DNA of 9,606 bases from Bacteroidota bacterium (GTDB lineage: Bacteria; Bacteroidota; Bacteroidia; Chitinophagales; Chitinophagaceae), in assembly GCA_023391015.1 (NCBI GenBank), contig JAEWBT010000045.1, positions 1 through 9,606 of the forward strand. Reading direction: 5' to 3'. Position 1 is the first letter of the stretch. Every line of letters begins with the position of its first letter. Both the position numbers and the translations under genes were made by a program. Below the pieces are notes generated by a model that was not told where the DNA came from, searched no databases, and saw only the letters and a program-made list of their open reading frames with translations. Shown here one piece after another: positions 1 to 6,318 of the stretch.

Positions 1-682
1 CATCTGGGCCTATCCGCAGGAGTTTAAAGACAAGGCAACCGCGGGCCAAAACACGCAGAACCCCAACGACTTTACCTTTCCGTACTACGGCTCTTTTGTG
101 TATTGGGTGGCCAAAGGCTATGCCGTGCTCGATGACGCCGCCTTTCCGATTATTGGCGAAGGAAAAACCGAACCCAACGACTCTTTCATTCCCCAGCTCA
201 CTGCCGACGCCGAAGCGGCGATTGATGCGGTGGATGCGCTTGGTTATATCGACCGGAAACGCGTGGCAGTGGGCGGCCATTCCTACGGCGCGTTTATGAC
301 GGCCAACCTGCTGACCCACACCAACCTGTTTGCCTGCGGCATTGCGCGCAGCGGGGCTTACAACCGCACCCTGACGCCCTTTGGCTTTCAGAGCGAGCAG
401 CGCAACTACTGGGACGTGCCGGGCATCTACAACACCATGTCGCCGTTTATGCACGCTGATTCCATGAAAACGCCGTTGCTGCTCATCCACGGTGACGCCG
501 ACAACAACCCCGGCACTTTTACCCTGCAAACCGAGCGCTATTTCCAGGCCTTGAAAAACCTGGGTGCGCCGGTGCGGATGGTGCTTTTGCCCAAGGAATC
601 GCACGGCTATCAGGCCAAAGAAAACATCCTGCACGTGCTGTGGGAACAAGACCAGTGGCTGGAGAAGTATTTGAAGAAATAA
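1..682 (+). CDS. S9 family (prolyl oligopeptidase-type) serine peptidase, C-terminal catalytic domain, 5' truncated
   Basis: The reading frame is open from base 2 to the TAA at 680-682, so the start lies before the window and only about 226 residues are seen. They form an alpha/beta-hydrolase catalytic domain. The nucleophile elbow GGHSYGAF has its Ser codon at 281-283. The acid is most likely the second Asp of HGDADNNPGTF (codon 500-502), and the His of ESHGY is at 602-604. All three catalytic residues are present in the usual order. The upstream WAYPQEFKDK and FPIIGEG segments resemble the glutamyl-endopeptidase-like branch of S9 (plant and cyanobacterial GEP type) more than classical prolyl oligopeptidase or DPP-IV; that placement is from memory of the family. 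The missing N-terminal part would be expected to be a beta-propeller, and any signal peptide is outside the window. The apparent GTG start at 98 is internal. A 28-nt palindrome begins 17 nt after the stop. Confidence 0.93.
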   Translation, partial: IWAYPQEFKDKATAGQNTQNPNDFTFPYYGSFVYWVAKGYAVLDDAAFPIIGEGKTEPNDSFIPQLTADAEAAIDAVDALGYIDRKRVAVGGHSYGAFMTANLLTHTNLFACGIARSGAYNRTLTPFGFQSEQRNYWDVPGIYNTMSPFMHADSMKTPLLLIHGDADNNPGTFTLQTERYFQALKNLGAPVRMVLLPKESHGYQAKENILHVLWEQDQWLEKYLKK

Positions 683-699
683 GGGGTTAGGTGTTTTTT

Positions 700-727
700 G
701 TAGAGACGTTGCATGCAACGTCTCTAC
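700..727. repeat. 28-nt perfect palindrome, GTAGAGAC family, copy 1
   Basis: This is a perfect self-complementary 28-mer. Outer arms are GTAGAGAC and GTCTCTAC, the central hexamer is GCATGC, and the inner triplets are GTT and AAC. It begins 17 nt after the stop of the S9 peptidase gene and follows a run of six T. There is no T tract downstream on +, so it is not a classical terminator for that gene, although a transcript would fold here. The copy at 3662-3689 is identical and the copy at 831-858 has different inner arms. Confidence 0.95.
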
Positions 728-830
728 CTCTCACGCGGGCGTTCTTGAAGCGACTGCCTTTTTCCCCCAGACACGAGTGCCTGCTTATCGCAGAACACGC
801 GCGCCAGAGAGAAGAAATAGCTGGGATTTT
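728..830. other. 103-nt non-coding spacer between two GTAGAGAC palindromes, possible MITE-like unit
   Basis: The spacer joins palindromes 1 and 2. It contains an imperfect inverted repeat: positions 734-745 pair with 792-803 at 10 of 12 positions. It also holds a pyrimidine-rich tract around 758-767. A minus-strand open frame runs through it (724-978), but its composition is not protein-like and it shows no recognisable motif. The whole 700-858 block, with palindromic ends and internal self-complementarity, could be a miniature mobile or structured element. No target-site duplication can be defined from one copy, so this is inference. Confidence 0.35.
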
Positions 831-858
831 GTAGAGACAAGGCATGCCTTGTCTCTAC
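831..858. repeat. 28-nt perfect palindrome, GTAGAGAC family, copy 2 with swapped inner arms
   Basis: This is a perfect 28-nt palindrome with the same outer arms (GTAGAGAC and GTCTCTAC) and the same GCATGC centre as copies 1 and 3. The inner triplets are AAG and CTT instead of GTT and AAC. Each base changed on the left is matched on the right, so full pairing is kept. Confidence 0.95.
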
Positions 859-1042
859 GCATTTTGAGGAAATGAAATTTCCGGAAAACCGGGCCTTTTT
901 GGTCTGTAAAACAGGTCTTTGAAACCCTTCTTCCAACCAGATAAATTTTTCTTTTCCACAAAGAATTGGTAGATGCAAAAAAGCGCCTTAATTTGGCTTC
1001 TTAAAGGCTTCTTCCATTTCTGTTAAAACCTGTACTTTTCTG
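859..1042 (+). other. Intergenic region upstream of porP/sprF
   Basis: This 184-nt leader region has no gene. It carries a TTCCGGAA motif at 879-886, a short direct repeat GGCTTCTT (994-1001 and 1007-1014) and a candidate promoter (966-995). The sequence just before the ATG at 1043 has no purine-rich Shine-Dalgarno sequence, as is usual in Bacteroidota. Confidence 0.6.
966..995 (+). promoter_or_regulatory. Candidate Bacteroidota-type promoter for porP/sprF
   Basis: TTG at 966-968 is followed after 20 nt by TAATTTG at 989-995. This resembles the Bacteroidota housekeeping promoter (-33 TTTG or TTG, -7 TAnnTTTG), but the -7 box is one base short of consensus. Initiation would fall near 1002 and give a leader of about 40 nt. 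It is a weak match, identified by eye. Confidence 0.3.
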
Positions 1043-2101
1043 ATGAAGAAATTCCTACTCGGAATGGGCGCATTGCTCCTCACTGCCTTTGGCAGCACGG
1101 CTCAGGACGCGCACTTCACCCAATATTTCTCCTCGCCGCTCACGCTCAATCCGGCCCTTACCGGCCTGACCAATTGCGACGTGCGCGTGGCCGGCAACTA
1201 CCGCAACCAATGGAGTTCGGTATCCACGCCCTACACCACGGCCACGGCTTCTTTCGACATGGCGCTGCTGAAAGGCAAGTTCTCTAACGGGGACCGGATT
1301 GGCCTTGGCGTGATGGCGCTCTATGACAAATCCGGCTCCGGTGCGCTCACCAATATGAACTTTTCGGTGTCGGCGGCCTACCACAAAGCGTTTGGCGGCA
1401 GCTTCGACAACATGTCGCGCAACCATACCATTTCGGTGGGTGTGCAGGGCGGATTGGTGCAGAAAAGCATCGACCGCGCCAAGCTTACTTTCGAAGATCA
1501 GTTTGACCCCATCACTGGCGGCTTTACCCAAGCTACCGGTGACCTGAAAGGCAACAACGACGTGAACTACGCCGACTTTGCCGCAGGCCTGACTTATACC
1601 GGTCGCGTAACGGAGCGCTCTACTGCTTACGCTGGTTTCAGCACCTACCACCTTACCACGCCTACCGAGTCGTTCCTGGGTGGCGCGAATGACAGCAACA
1701 AAATCCACCGCCGCTTTACCGGCTTTTTGGGTGGTTCCTTCCAGCTCAACGAAAACATTTATCTCTACGCCAGCAGCTTGTATTCCAATCAAGCCAAAGC
1801 GCAGGAACTGGTATTTGGCTCCGCTGTGGGCTTTGTGCTGAACCCTGGTTTCGATCAGGAGTTTCAACGCCCAACGATTCTTTACACCGGTGCCTGGTAT
1901 CGCGTCAACGATGCCATTTGTCCTTACGTAGCGCTGGATTTCAAGAAAGCGACTATTGGATTTAGCTACGACGTGAATATCTCGAACCTGGCCCCAGCCA
2001 CCGGCAACAACGGCGCCTACGAAGTATCGCTGATCTACAACGGCTGCATCAACCGCAAGGTGCGCGAGCCACGCCAAAACTTCGCTTGTCCGAAGTTCTA
2101 A
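1043..2101 (+). CDS. PorP/SprF family type IX secretion system outer-membrane protein
   Basis: The 352-aa product begins with a signal peptide (MKKFLLGMGA followed by a hydrophobic run; likely cleavage after A20 in GSTA-QDAHF). The mature start, with HFTQYFSSPLTLNPALTG, is the hallmark of the PorP/SprF family, and the next block (RVAGNYRNQW, STPYTTATASFD) is also typical. The rest alternates short hydrophobic strands and turns, consistent with an outer-membrane beta-barrel of about 14 strands, and ends with C335 and an ACPKF tail. Family members act with PorK-N-type proteins in type IX secretion and with SprB-type adhesins in gliding. Bacteroidota genomes usually carry many paralogues, so a specific role in secretion cannot be assigned. 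No adhesin partner gene lies beside it here, which is unusual because PorP paralogues often sit downstream of a large adhesin. The ATG at 1043 immediately precedes the signal peptide and is well supported. It appears monocistronic and ends at the terminator at 2119-2148. Confidence 0.95.
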   Translation: MKKFLLGMGALLLTAFGSTAQDAHFTQYFSSPLTLNPALTGLTNCDVRVAGNYRNQWSSVSTPYTTATASFDMALLKGKFSNGDRIGLGVMALYDKSGSGALTNMNFSVSAAYHKAFGGSFDNMSRNHTISVGVQGGLVQKSIDRAKLTFEDQFDPITGGFTQATGDLKGNNDVNYADFAAGLTYTGRVTERSTAYAGFSTYHLTTPTESFLGGANDSNKIHRRFTGFLGGSFQLNENIYLYASSLYSNQAKAQELVFGSAVGFVLNPGFDQEFQRPTILYTGAWYRVNDAICPYVALDFKKATIGFSYDVNISNLAPATGNNGAYEVSLIYNGCINRKVREPRQNFACPKF

Positions 2102-2118
2102 GACAAGAAGATTTTAGC

Positions 2119-2148
2119 AAAAAGCGCCGGAAATTTCCGGCGCTTTTT
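2119..2148. terminator. Bidirectional intrinsic terminator between convergent porP and glycosylase genes
   Basis: This is a perfect 30-nt palindrome: A5-GCGCCGGAAA on the left and its exact complement, ending in T5, on the right. It gives a GC-rich stem with A/T tails on both sides, so it can terminate transcripts from either strand. It lies 18 nt after the porP stop and 54 nt after the stop of the minus-strand glycosylase. The stem contains CCGGAAATTTCCGG, which is two halves of the window-wide TTTCCGGAAA motif in inverted order. Confidence 0.9.
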
Positions 2149-2202
2149 TATATGGTTACTCTAAACAGACATCTGGTTTAAAGAAGCGATTCAGTTATTA
2201 AG

Positions 2203-2814
2203 CTAAAGCCCTTTCCCCTTGCTCACCCACGGATTTCCCGCAATCCAAAACCGGTAGGGCAGGTAGGCATCCTCGCCCGCATAAGCCACGCCCACGCGCG
2301 TGCCCACAGCAATCGCCTCCGGCGCAGGGCGCAGGCCGCGGTCTTCTATCCACAGGGCATCTGAGAAAACATCTTTTCCGGTGAGATTTCCGGAAATGCC
2401 CATTGCTACCGTTACGTTTCCGGGACCAGCACTCACCTTCGGGCTCATCACCTCCAACCCACGCCGCGCCTGCATGATTTCGGCACCTTCCAACGGCTCT
2501 ACGCCCCGGATTAAAACCGCTTCGGCCACGTCGGCCACATTGGTGGAGATATTGAACAAGTGGTGGATGCCGTAGCAGCGATACACATAGGCGGTTCCGC
2601 CCGCCCCAAACATCGGCTCGGTGCGCCTGGTGCGGCGGTTGCTGTGGGAATGCGAGGCTTTGTCCATCGCGGCATAGGCTTCGGTTTCCACGATTTTGGC
2701 CGCAGTGCGCACCCCGTCGGTTTCGGTAACGAGCACCATGCCGAGGAGTTCGCGGGCGATTTGCACCACGTCGGGGCGCATGAAAAATTGGGGTGTTAGC
2801 TTTATCGCGCTCAT
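2203..2814 (-). CDS. DNA-3-methyladenine glycosylase (AAG/MPG family)
   Basis: The 203-aa product matches the monofunctional alkyladenine glycosylase family, which flips and excises alkylated purines (3-methyladenine, hypoxanthine) to start base excision repair. The active-site segment IVETEAY at residues 41-47 contains the catalytic Glu (E45, equivalent to human AAG E125) and Y47. H55 in ASHS corresponds to the base-stacking His of human AAG, one residue closer than in the human protein. FGAGGTAYVYRCYGIHH at about 69-85 is the family's Tyr-rich DNA-intercalation region, and VSAGPGNVTVAMGI at about 127-140 is the conserved C-terminal block. The length is normal for bacterial members. The gene converges with porP and is divergent from the RsmI-like gene. 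Its ATG shares bases with that neighbour's ATG. A TTCCGGAA copy lies inside at 2388-2395, read as part of I-S-G-N. Confidence 0.95.
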   Translation of the reverse strand: MSAIKLTPQFFMRPDVVQIARELLGMVLVTETDGVRTAAKIVETEAYAAMDKASHSHSNRRTRRTEPMFGAGGTAYVYRCYGIHHLFNISTNVADVAEAVLIRGVEPLEGAEIMQARRGLEVMSPKVSAGPGNVTVAMGISGNLTGKDVFSDALWIEDRGLRPAPEAIAVGTRVGVAYAGEDAYLPYRFWIAGNPWVSKGKGL

Positions 2815-3535
2815 GACTGTGGATTTTCTTTCAAAAACAGGGCCTTGCCTTTATTTGTTGCCCGTTCCCATCGCGCCCGAAGCGTGGCACACCTTATCCG
2901 CCGAGGCGATTGCAGTGGCGCAAAGCTGCCGGCATTTTTATGTGGAAAACCTGCGCACCGCCCGCCGGTTTCTGAAAGGTGTTTTTCCGGAAAAAGTGAT
3001 TGATGATTGCGTTTTTGAAGAAATGCCCAAGGATGGAAACATCCATCTGCAACCCTTGCGCGACTGGGCGAAAAAGGGCGAAAAAATCGCGGTGGTGAGT
3101 GAGGCAGGATGCCCCGGTGTGGCCGATCCCGGCGCGGTGGTGGTGGCCGAAGCGCATCGCATCGGGTTGGAAGTGCATCCGCTCACCGGTCCCAGCTCCT
3201 TGTTGCTTTCCCTGATGGCTTCGGGGCTGAACGGGCAGTCCTTTGCATTTAACGGCTATCTGCCGCTCAAAAATCCAGAACGGAGTCAGAAGATGAAAGC
3301 CTGCGAGCAGCGCTCGCAAAAGGAAGGGCAAACGCAGCTTTTTATTGAAACGCCTTATCGCAACAACGCGCTACTGGCCGATTTGCTGCAACACCTACAA
3401 CCGCAAACGCGCCTGTGCATTGCCTACAACATCAGCGCACCAGATGCTTTTATCCAAACCCAGACGGTGAAAAGCTGGAAGCAAAAAGTGCCGAACTTGC
3501 CCAAAGCACCGGCGGTGTTTTTAGTACTGGCGTAA
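2813..3535 (+). CDS. SAM-dependent methyltransferase, RsmI-like (tetrapyrrole methylase fold)
   Basis: The product is 240 aa from the ATG at 2813. It opens with LYLLPVPIAP (residues 13-22), the first strand of the tetrapyrrole (corrin/porphyrin) methylase fold. SEAGCPGVADPGAVVV at 96-111 and LTGPSSLLLSLMASGL at 124-139 match the SAM-binding segments of RsmI, the 16S rRNA C1402 2'-O-methyltransferase. FNGYLP (146-151) and LFIETPYRNNALL (177-188) are also RsmI-like. It is shorter than E. coli RsmI (about 286 aa) and lacks a C-terminal extension. I recall Bacteroidota often having such a short second paralogue, so the true substrate may differ and I give no symbol. The start is uncertain: ATG 2813 is the only nearby ATG in frame, and GTG 2819 is an alternative. 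Either way it overlaps or abuts the divergent glycosylase start, so its promoter must lie within that gene. Confidence 0.88.
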   Translation: MTVDFLSKTGPCLYLLPVPIAPEAWHTLSAEAIAVAQSCRHFYVENLRTARRFLKGVFPEKVIDDCVFEEMPKDGNIHLQPLRDWAKKGEKIAVVSEAGCPGVADPGAVVVAEAHRIGLEVHPLTGPSSLLLSLMASGLNGQSFAFNGYLPLKNPERSQKMKACEQRSQKEGQTQLFIETPYRNNALLADLLQHLQPQTRLCIAYNISAPDAFIQTQTVKSWKQKVPNLPKAPAVFLVLA

Positions 3536-3538
3536 GGG

Positions 3539-3608
3539 GTTGGAGCCACTTTGTGGCGTTGGAGCCAATGGCGTTGAAATTTCATGTTGGAGCCCTTCGG
3601 GCGTTGGA
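3539..3608. repeat. Array of three GTTGGA-flanked mini-hairpins
   Basis: GTTGGA recurs at 3539-3544, 3558-3563, 3586-3591 and 3603-3608. Between copies sit short hairpins with different arms: GCCAC-ttt-GTGGC (3545-3557), GCCA-a-TGGC (3564-3572) and GCCC-ttc-GGGC (3592-3602). The flank is constant and the arms vary in complementary fashion. The array begins 4 nt after the stop of the RsmI-like gene and ends just before a TTCCGGAA (3610-3617). A fourth unit of the same design lies at 9522-9538. Confidence 0.8.
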
Positions 3609-3661
3609 TTTCCGGAAATCAAATCTGATCCAGACATCATCAACTGCTGGCCCTAATCCTT

Positions 3662-3689
3662 GTAGAGACGTTGCATGCAACGTCTCTAC
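3662..3689. repeat. 28-nt perfect palindrome, GTAGAGAC family, copy 3
   Basis: This copy is identical to the one at 700-727, about 3 kb away, with inner triplets GTT and AAC. It lies between the convergent RsmI-like gene and the small anchored hypothetical, where it could act as a bidirectional roadblock or terminator. It is flanked on both sides by low-complexity CCTAATCC-type sequence. Confidence 0.95.
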
Positions 3690-3735
3690 CTATTCCCTAA
3701 ATCCTAACACCAGCACCCTAATTCCTAATCCCCGT
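3690..3735. repeat. Low-complexity CCTAAT-type tract
   Basis: The tract is a loose array of CCTAA(A/T)(C/T)CC words (CCCTAAATCC, CCCTAATTCC, CCTAATCCCC), starting next to the palindrome at 3662-3689. It runs into the 3' end of the minus-strand gene at 3718-4125 and supplies that gene's stop codon and last codons. A related word (rc AACACCTAACCCC) stands beside palindrome copy 1 at 683-695. Confidence 0.6.
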
Positions 3736-4125
3736 TTCCGGAACCACCTCTACCCGGTCCACGATGTATTGCCCGCCGCCCTGATTGCGGTTGCTGGTGT
3801 TTTCGCCGCGCCACGGCAAGGCCCGGCGGTATTGCGTGTAATGCACTTTGACGTTCTGCCCTTGGTATTTTTCCAGCTCGGCGGCTACGGCTTCATCTTC
3901 CACAGAGAAAAAGAAGTACTGCGCCATCAGGTTGCCGTTGCGGTTGCCAAAGCCTTCCTGGAGGAGCTCGCCTTCGTAGGTTTTAAACACGTTGCCTTTG
4001 CGGGCAAATTTCTGCAACATGCCTACTCGCGAGCCTTCGCCAAACGGGTTGTAATAGTACCAATAACCCCAGCCGAAGAACAACACAAGCAGCAGGACGG
4101 TGACAAAAGCGATAAGGCGGCGCAT
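3718..4125 (-). CDS. Conserved Bacteroidota hypothetical, single N-terminal membrane anchor
   Basis: The product is 135 aa. Residues 1-18 (MRRLIAFVTVLLLVLFFG) form a membrane anchor or uncleaved signal, followed by an aromatic cluster WGYWYYYNPFGEG. The following segment GMLQKFARKGNVFKTYEGELLQEG is the strongest signature. I recall small Bacteroidota proteins with this motif, often labelled 6-phosphogluconate dehydrogenase in databases, but nothing here supports that enzyme: there is no Rossmann GxGxxG and the protein is about a third of the needed length. The C-terminal half (about 67-129) alternates strands (QYFFFSVEDEAVAAELEKYQGQNVKVHYTQY) and could be a small OB-like or beta-sandwich domain facing the periplasm. 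The function is unknown. The TAG stop and last residues (TGIRN) come from a low-complexity tract, so the native C-terminus may have been extended or replaced. It is separated by 220 nt from the GT2 gene upstream on the same strand. Confidence 0.85.
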   Translation of the reverse strand: MRRLIAFVTVLLLVLFFGWGYWYYYNPFGEGSRVGMLQKFARKGNVFKTYEGELLQEGFGNRNGNLMAQYFFFSVEDEAVAAELEKYQGQNVKVHYTQYRRALPWRGENTSNRNQGGGQYIVDRVEVVPETGIRN

Positions 4126-4233
4126 GAGCAGAGTGAATTTGGGAGAGATTGTAAAGCTATTCCGCCCTGTTCAAATTTCAAGCCCAAAGGACTGGATCCA
4201 AAAACCAAGCGCCAATAACTAAAAGACGAACAC

Positions 4234-4335
4234 TAAAAATCAAAATCCAAAATCAGGAATCAAAACCTGAGTTCAGGTTCCGGAATGGGCGTATTTCAGC
4301 CCCTTGTATTCTGGTTTTTGAATTTTGGAGTTTGG
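4234..4335. repeat. Imperfect inverted low-complexity arms around a short hairpin
   Basis: Between the GT2 gene and the small hypothetical, an A-rich arm (about 4240-4260, CAAAATCCAAAATCAGG) is mirrored by a T-rich arm (about 4308-4329, TCTGGTTTTTGAATTTTGG). In the middle lies a perfect hairpin, AACCTGA (4264-4270) with TCAGGTT (4273-4279), whose right arm runs into a TTCCGGAA (4278-4285). No gene is seen in 4126-4345. Confidence 0.5.
4262..4280 (-). terminator. Weak candidate terminator after the five-gene minus-strand operon
   Basis: On the minus strand the hairpin AACCTGA-ac-TCAGGTT lies about 67 nt past the GT2 stop and its descending arm leads into TTTTGATT. The stem has 7 bp with a tiny loop and a short T run, so termination would be inefficient at best. 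It is proposed mainly because it would separate the GT2 operon from the next gene. Confidence 0.3.
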
Positions 4336-4345
4336 CATTTCGCCA

Positions 4346-5473
4346 TCAGGCCCCTATCGTCCGCGCTTTCCACTCGTATTTCCCCACAAAGCCCAGAAAA
4401 CCGGCCAGCACGATGTAGAGCATATGCAGCGGTTGCAGCAGCAGAAAATACAGTGCGAGGTGCGAAAGGCGGTAGTAGCGCAAAACCGGCTCCAGAAAAT
4501 AGTATTCCGCAGCCACCTTGATAACCAGAAAGAACAGAAAGCTTCCCCAATACAATGCCGGTGTAAAGGCTGCAAAAAAAGCAATCAGCAAGGCCAGATT
4601 TACGGCATACACAAGTGCCAGTTGCGCTGTCAGCCATTTGTCTTTGTATTTTCCGGACTTGGATGCCCAGCGAATGCGTTGCTGAAAAAAGCTTAGCATA
4701 TCGGGTTGCGGCGCGGTAGCTACAAAAGCTTCGCGGGCCTTTAGGTAACCCACTTTTCCGGGAAAAGCGGTTTGCAGTTTATGCACCAGCAGATAATCGT
4801 CGCCGGTAGCCAGATGCGTGGTGCCTTTATAGCCGCCAACGGCTTCAAAAGCTTTTTTGGAGAATGCCAGGTTTGCGCCATTGGCCATCGTCCCGATGCC
4901 CAGCGTGTTTACCGCCGCCGTGATGCCTTGCATGGTAGCAAAATCCAGCGTTTGGAAAACATCCAGCCAATCGCCGGTGGGGTTAAAACGCACCGGAGCC
5001 ACAATGGCAGCCGGACTTTCTTTTTGATAGAAAGCGGCGATGGTGCGAATCCACTGCGGCCCAGCGGTGCAGTCGGCGTCGGTGGTCACGATGAGGTCGG
5101 CACTGGTAGCGGCTTCAATGCCTTTTTGGAGCGCGTATTTTTTAAACGCCTGGCCTTCCGGCAGGGGGAAATCGGCCATCCGCAGCACCCGGACACCAAG
5201 ACTTTCGGCAATGGCAGACGTGTTGTCGTCGGAGTGATCATCCACCACAATAATTTGAAGCAAATCCTTTGGATAGTCCTGCGCCAAAAGGCTTTTGAGG
5301 CATTCGCCAATAACGTCTTCTTCGTTACGCGCCGGGATAATGACCGCGATTCTGGTTTGCGGCACAAAAGAATTTCCGGGTTTAAAAACAGGTGTCTGGT
5401 CCCAGCCGCGCCGGTACCAGATCATCAGACCGGCATAGCTCAGGAGCAATAAAGTGAGGAGAAAAACACCCAT
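4346..5473 (-). CDS. Membrane-associated family 2 glycosyltransferase
   Basis: The 375-aa product has a GT-A catalytic domain between membrane segments. Residues 2-19 form an N-terminal transmembrane helix. AVIIPARNEEDVI (43-55) and IIVVDDHSDDNT (74-85) form the nucleotide-sugar site, TTDAD (130-134) is the metal-binding DxD, TGDDYLL (223-229) supplies the likely catalytic base, and QQRIRW (264-269) is the Q-x-x-R-W motif of processive GT2 enzymes. About three hydrophobic helices follow (282-305, 308-328 and 338-364). The full motif set suggests an active cytoplasmic-face enzyme that adds or polymerises sugars on a lipid or glycan at the inner membrane. Non-processive relatives also carry Q-x-x-R-W, so polysaccharide synthesis is not proven. 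No other glycan genes are adjacent, and the substrate is unknown. Its start lies 17 nt after the stop of the hydrolase gene upstream, suggesting cotranscription. A TTCCGGAA (5478-5485) occupies that gap. Confidence 0.93.
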   Translation of the reverse strand: MGVFLLTLLLLSYAGLMIWYRRGWDQTPVFKPGNSFVPQTRIAVIIPARNEEDVIGECLKSLLAQDYPKDLLQIIVVDDHSDDNTSAIAESLGVRVLRMADFPLPEGQAFKKYALQKGIEAATSADLIVTTDADCTAGPQWIRTIAAFYQKESPAAIVAPVRFNPTGDWLDVFQTLDFATMQGITAAVNTLGIGTMANGANLAFSKKAFEAVGGYKGTTHLATGDDYLLVHKLQTAFPGKVGYLKAREAFVATAPQPDMLSFFQQRIRWASKSGKYKDKWLTAQLALVYAVNLALLIAFFAAFTPALYWGSFLFFLVIKVAAEYYFLEPVLRYYRLSHLALYFLLLQPLHMLYIVLAGFLGFVGKYEWKARTIGA

Positions 5474-5490
5474 AAATTTCCGGAAATGTA

Positions 5491-6303
5491 CTACGGGTTT
5501 AGCAAGGTTTGAGCGATTTCCGGGTACACGTCGTCCGTCATCAGGCGGTGGCCTTTCTGAAGCTTATGAAGCGTTACGTTTTGGGGGAAAAGGCCGGCAA
5601 AATATTCTCCATTGCGCAGGGGAATCACCGGGTCCTGAACGCCCATCAAAAGGTGAACCGGAATGGGATATTTCTCAAAAATTTTCCGGATTTGCGCCGG
5701 TTTGGGATGCAATTTTTTCAGCGCCTGCCAACTGGTGCGCAGCATCGCGTTGTAGGCGGTTTGGGAAAGATGGTAATTAAAAAACTGGTAGAGGTTTTCG
5801 GTCAGGACGTTGCGGCGGCGCAGCCCGGCCAATAATTTGCCATAGCGTGCCGGATTTTTGTGGACATCATCCAGCAGGAAAGTGCCTGCAAAAGAGTCAT
5901 TCGCATAGGCCAGCAACGGGTGGGTTTTCAGTCCATCGGGAGCCAACAGCGTTACTGACTTTACTTTTTCCGGAATGGCGCGAAGCGTTCCCAGCGCCAC
6001 CCGTCCGCCGAGGCTAAAACCCAGCAACGATAGCTTTTCCACACCGTGCTCTGCGCATAAATCGGTTACCATTTTCCGGAGTTCCGGTGCATCTAACGTG
6101 TCTTTTTCATCCCAGTCGGTGCGGCCATGGCCGGGCAGATCCAGTGCCACGGTCGTGAAGTTTGGAAGCAGCAGCTGAGCGAGTCCGCTAAAAATGCTGC
6201 TGCTGTTGGAGTAGCCGTGGAAAGCCAGTAGCAGTTGTGGTCCGCCTTTCCAGACTTTTCCTGCCAAAGTATTTTTCCCAACCGGAATGGAAACCGTCTG
6301 CAT
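5491..6303 (-). CDS. Alpha/beta hydrolase
   Basis: The 270-aa product has the alpha/beta-hydrolase fold. It shows an oxyanion-loop segment LLAFHGYSNSS (25-35), DLPGHGRTDW (55-64), a nucleophile elbow GFSLGG with S97, the acid D224 in GVQDPVIP, and H252 in KGHRLM. The catalytic triad is complete and correctly ordered. A cap region (about 125-200) rich in aromatic and basic residues lies between the strands. The type is that of generic esterase, lipase or MhpC/MenH-like enzymes. Nothing in the cap identifies the substrate, and no signal peptide is present, so it is likely cytoplasmic. It lies 15 nt after the RlmK-like gene and 17 nt before the GT2 gene in a compact minus-strand operon. One TTCCGGAA (5968-5975) is read as I-P-E-K. 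Confidence 0.92.
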   Translation of the reverse strand: MQTVSIPVGKNTLAGKVWKGGPQLLLAFHGYSNSSSIFSGLAQLLLPNFTTVALDLPGHGRTDWDEKDTLDAPELRKMVTDLCAEHGVEKLSLLGFSLGGRVALGTLRAIPEKVKSVTLLAPDGLKTHPLLAYANDSFAGTFLLDDVHKNPARYGKLLAGLRRRNVLTENLYQFFNYHLSQTAYNAMLRTSWQALKKLHPKPAQIRKIFEKYPIPVHLLMGVQDPVIPLRNGEYFAGLFPQNVTLHKLQKGHRLMTDDVYPEIAQTLLNP

Positions 6304-6318
6304 CGTGAAAAAGAATAG

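Noticed and set aside
724..978. 84-aa minus-strand frame across the palindromes
   Set aside because: It is read through palindrome 2 and non-coding spacer, shows no domain, and ends at the edge of palindrome 1. It is best explained as an open frame inside a repeat.
1055..2077. 340-codon open frame antisense to porP
   Set aside because: It is a shadow of the porP coding frame: no motifs, low-complexity Val/Ala/Gly/Arg composition, and porP is securely identified on the other strand.
3539..3689. CRISPR-like array from repeated GTTGGA words
   Set aside because: The repeat is only 6 nt, spacing is irregular, intervening sequences are self-complementary hairpins, and no cas genes are present.
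3415..4218. 267-aa plus-strand frame over the end of the RsmI-like gene and the opposite-strand hypothetical
   Set aside because: It crosses a hairpin array and a low-complexity tract and is antisense to a real gene. The composition is not protein-like.
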